Of a stretch of 64,000 bases of DNA, positions 62,801 through 64,000 are shown piece by piece (positions within the stretch are counted from its first letter, which is position 1; the number at the start of each line of letters is the position of its first letter). Origin of the DNA: Coenobita brevimanus (Eukaryota; Arthropoda; Malacostraca; Decapoda; Coenobitidae); NCBI GenBank assembly GCA_032717465.1, contig CM064671.1:56805394-56869393 (forward strand), given 5' to 3'. The notes under the pieces are model-generated. The model was not told where the DNA came from, made no database searches, and saw only the letters and a program-made list of their open reading frames with translations. The position numbers and the translations under genes were made by a program.

Positions 62801-64000
62801 AAAGTTAACTGAATGGCGTCAAGTGCAAAATGTGTTGTCACCTGAAATGAAGATGCTCAAGATTTGTGAATTCCTGTAATACATGGGCACAGAAATAACA
62901 AAACACTAGATGCAGCAGTGCCTGTAAACAGGGTGAAAAAAATATATCTGTATCTGAGAAAATAAAGTGTTATCGGTAAACAAAAACAATTAAATGTATG
63001 GTGAAGCTTTTAAAACAAATTAACAGGGAATTACTTTGCAGAAATAGTGATTTAAATGTTGAGATGCTAACTGTCTTTTCAAGTGAAGTAATGTAATGGG
63101 AGATCTTCTTGCTAAATATTCTAACTTACCATGAGAAGAGAAAAAAGAAAAAGTTAACCAAGTAGCCTAAATAACGGTTGGATAGTGGTGGGAAAGTGCA
63201 ATCAAAACTATACTCACTAAATAACTGTAAACATGGGATATAAGCTGTTTTCAAGTGGAAAAAAAAAAAAAAAAAAAATAAGGGAACAGTATTCATTCAC
63301 AACACTGTGCACAGGGGAATGCTTAACACTAAATACACTAATTACACTGTATCAGACTGCAGCTGTTTACATCTACCAACACAACTGCGCCAACCACAGC
63401 CACAGATGATTGCCACAAACTGCTTAAATCGTCACAAAAATCGTTCCCACACTACTGTTAACACACAACAATTACACTGAACTGCTGTATCACTCCAAAA
63501 TAATGCTCAGTTCGAACAAAGAGAATTCAATATATCACAAAATTCCACTCAGCCCACAACGTCAGCTCGAACAAAGAAATCAAAACAAAACAAATTTCCA
63601 CTCACATCCGATTGGTTATTGTGAGTATAAACTCTTCTTACTGGCAAAACAACGTACAGATAGCTCTCACCCAGTCATAGCTCTAAATTTACACAGGGTA
63701 ATATTTATCACTTACACAAGAACAATAACCATCCACCGCAGTTGCCATACTGTATTTGGTACCAAATGTAGATAAACAACCGGACAAAACTTTTCACACT
63801 TAAAACACACAGCTAAACTCTAGCATACTCCGGATTTTCACACCTTACACAGGAATAATACTTCCAAGACACTTGTAACCACAGATGCATTATTTGCACG
63901 CAGAATAATCATTCAAATTCACTCAAATCATGTAAACACTGGTAGGTGAGACCGGATACAACCTTCAGCAGCGGGGTCAACGGGGCAAATGCAGCAGGGA
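62801..64000. other. Anonymous sequence
   Basis: AT-rich, with an A run at 63260-63279. No gene, LINE block or tandem repeat was recognised, and no IR exon was found. Confidence 0.4.

Overview
This window is eukaryotic, almost certainly arthropod and most likely a decapod crustacean. It has no operons and very short scattered reading frames. It is extremely rich in (TA)n, (CA)n, (GA)n and GATA microsatellites. Its decayed LINEs (Jockey-like, I-like with RNase H, CR1/L2-like and RTE-like) and piggyBac-derived elements look like those common in crab and shrimp genomes. That placement is inferred from family resemblance, not from a search.

One host gene is well supported. Three exons on the minus strand (54260-54082, 50187-50025, 49234-49100) join in matching splice phase. 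They encode about 158 C-terminal residues of an ionotropic glutamate receptor / variant ionotropic receptor (IR), ending in the last membrane helix, a stop codon and an AATAAA signal. The upstream exons were not found. A weaker candidate is a signal-peptide first exon at 42546-42480 (minus).

Layout. 1-11010: SINE-like copies, a full-length decayed piggyBac element (943-4314, flanked by TTAA), anonymous sequence and a 5'-truncated Jockey-like LINE (9515-10541). 11020-20935: one I-like LINE (ORF1 with zinc knuckles, endonuclease, RNase H) invaded by a repeat-bearing segment, a piggyBac fragment and a complete piggyBac element (16080-19954). That piggyBac element in turn carries a Jockey-like LINE fragment. 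22735-28790: a satellite array with a monomer of about 290 bp, split by a piggyBac MITE and a 3.4-kb Jockey-like LINE. 29460-33092: a Jockey-like LINE fragment, then TA arrays holding at least three small inverted-repeat DNA transposons. 33092-36361: a nearly full-length RTE-like LINE with a GATA tail. 36400-49000: mostly anonymous, with a SINE and LINE head to head at about 43990. 49035-54260: the IR exons, with another RTE-like LINE in an intron. 55332-56967: a large foldback element between TA arrays. 57043-62800: a CR1/L2-like LINE split by a GC-rich insert of about 2 kb that ends in poly-A. 62800-64000: nothing recognised.

The mobile elements form a readable history. The clearest case is the I-like LINE, where removing the piggyBac element plus one TTAA restores an open codon frame. 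A recurring hairpin module (AAATGGTTTCCTG, short loop, CAGGAAACCATTT) is shared by the 5' end of the RTE-like LINE and at least five SINE-like copies. This links an autonomous element to its probable parasites. All transposon genes seen here are broken.
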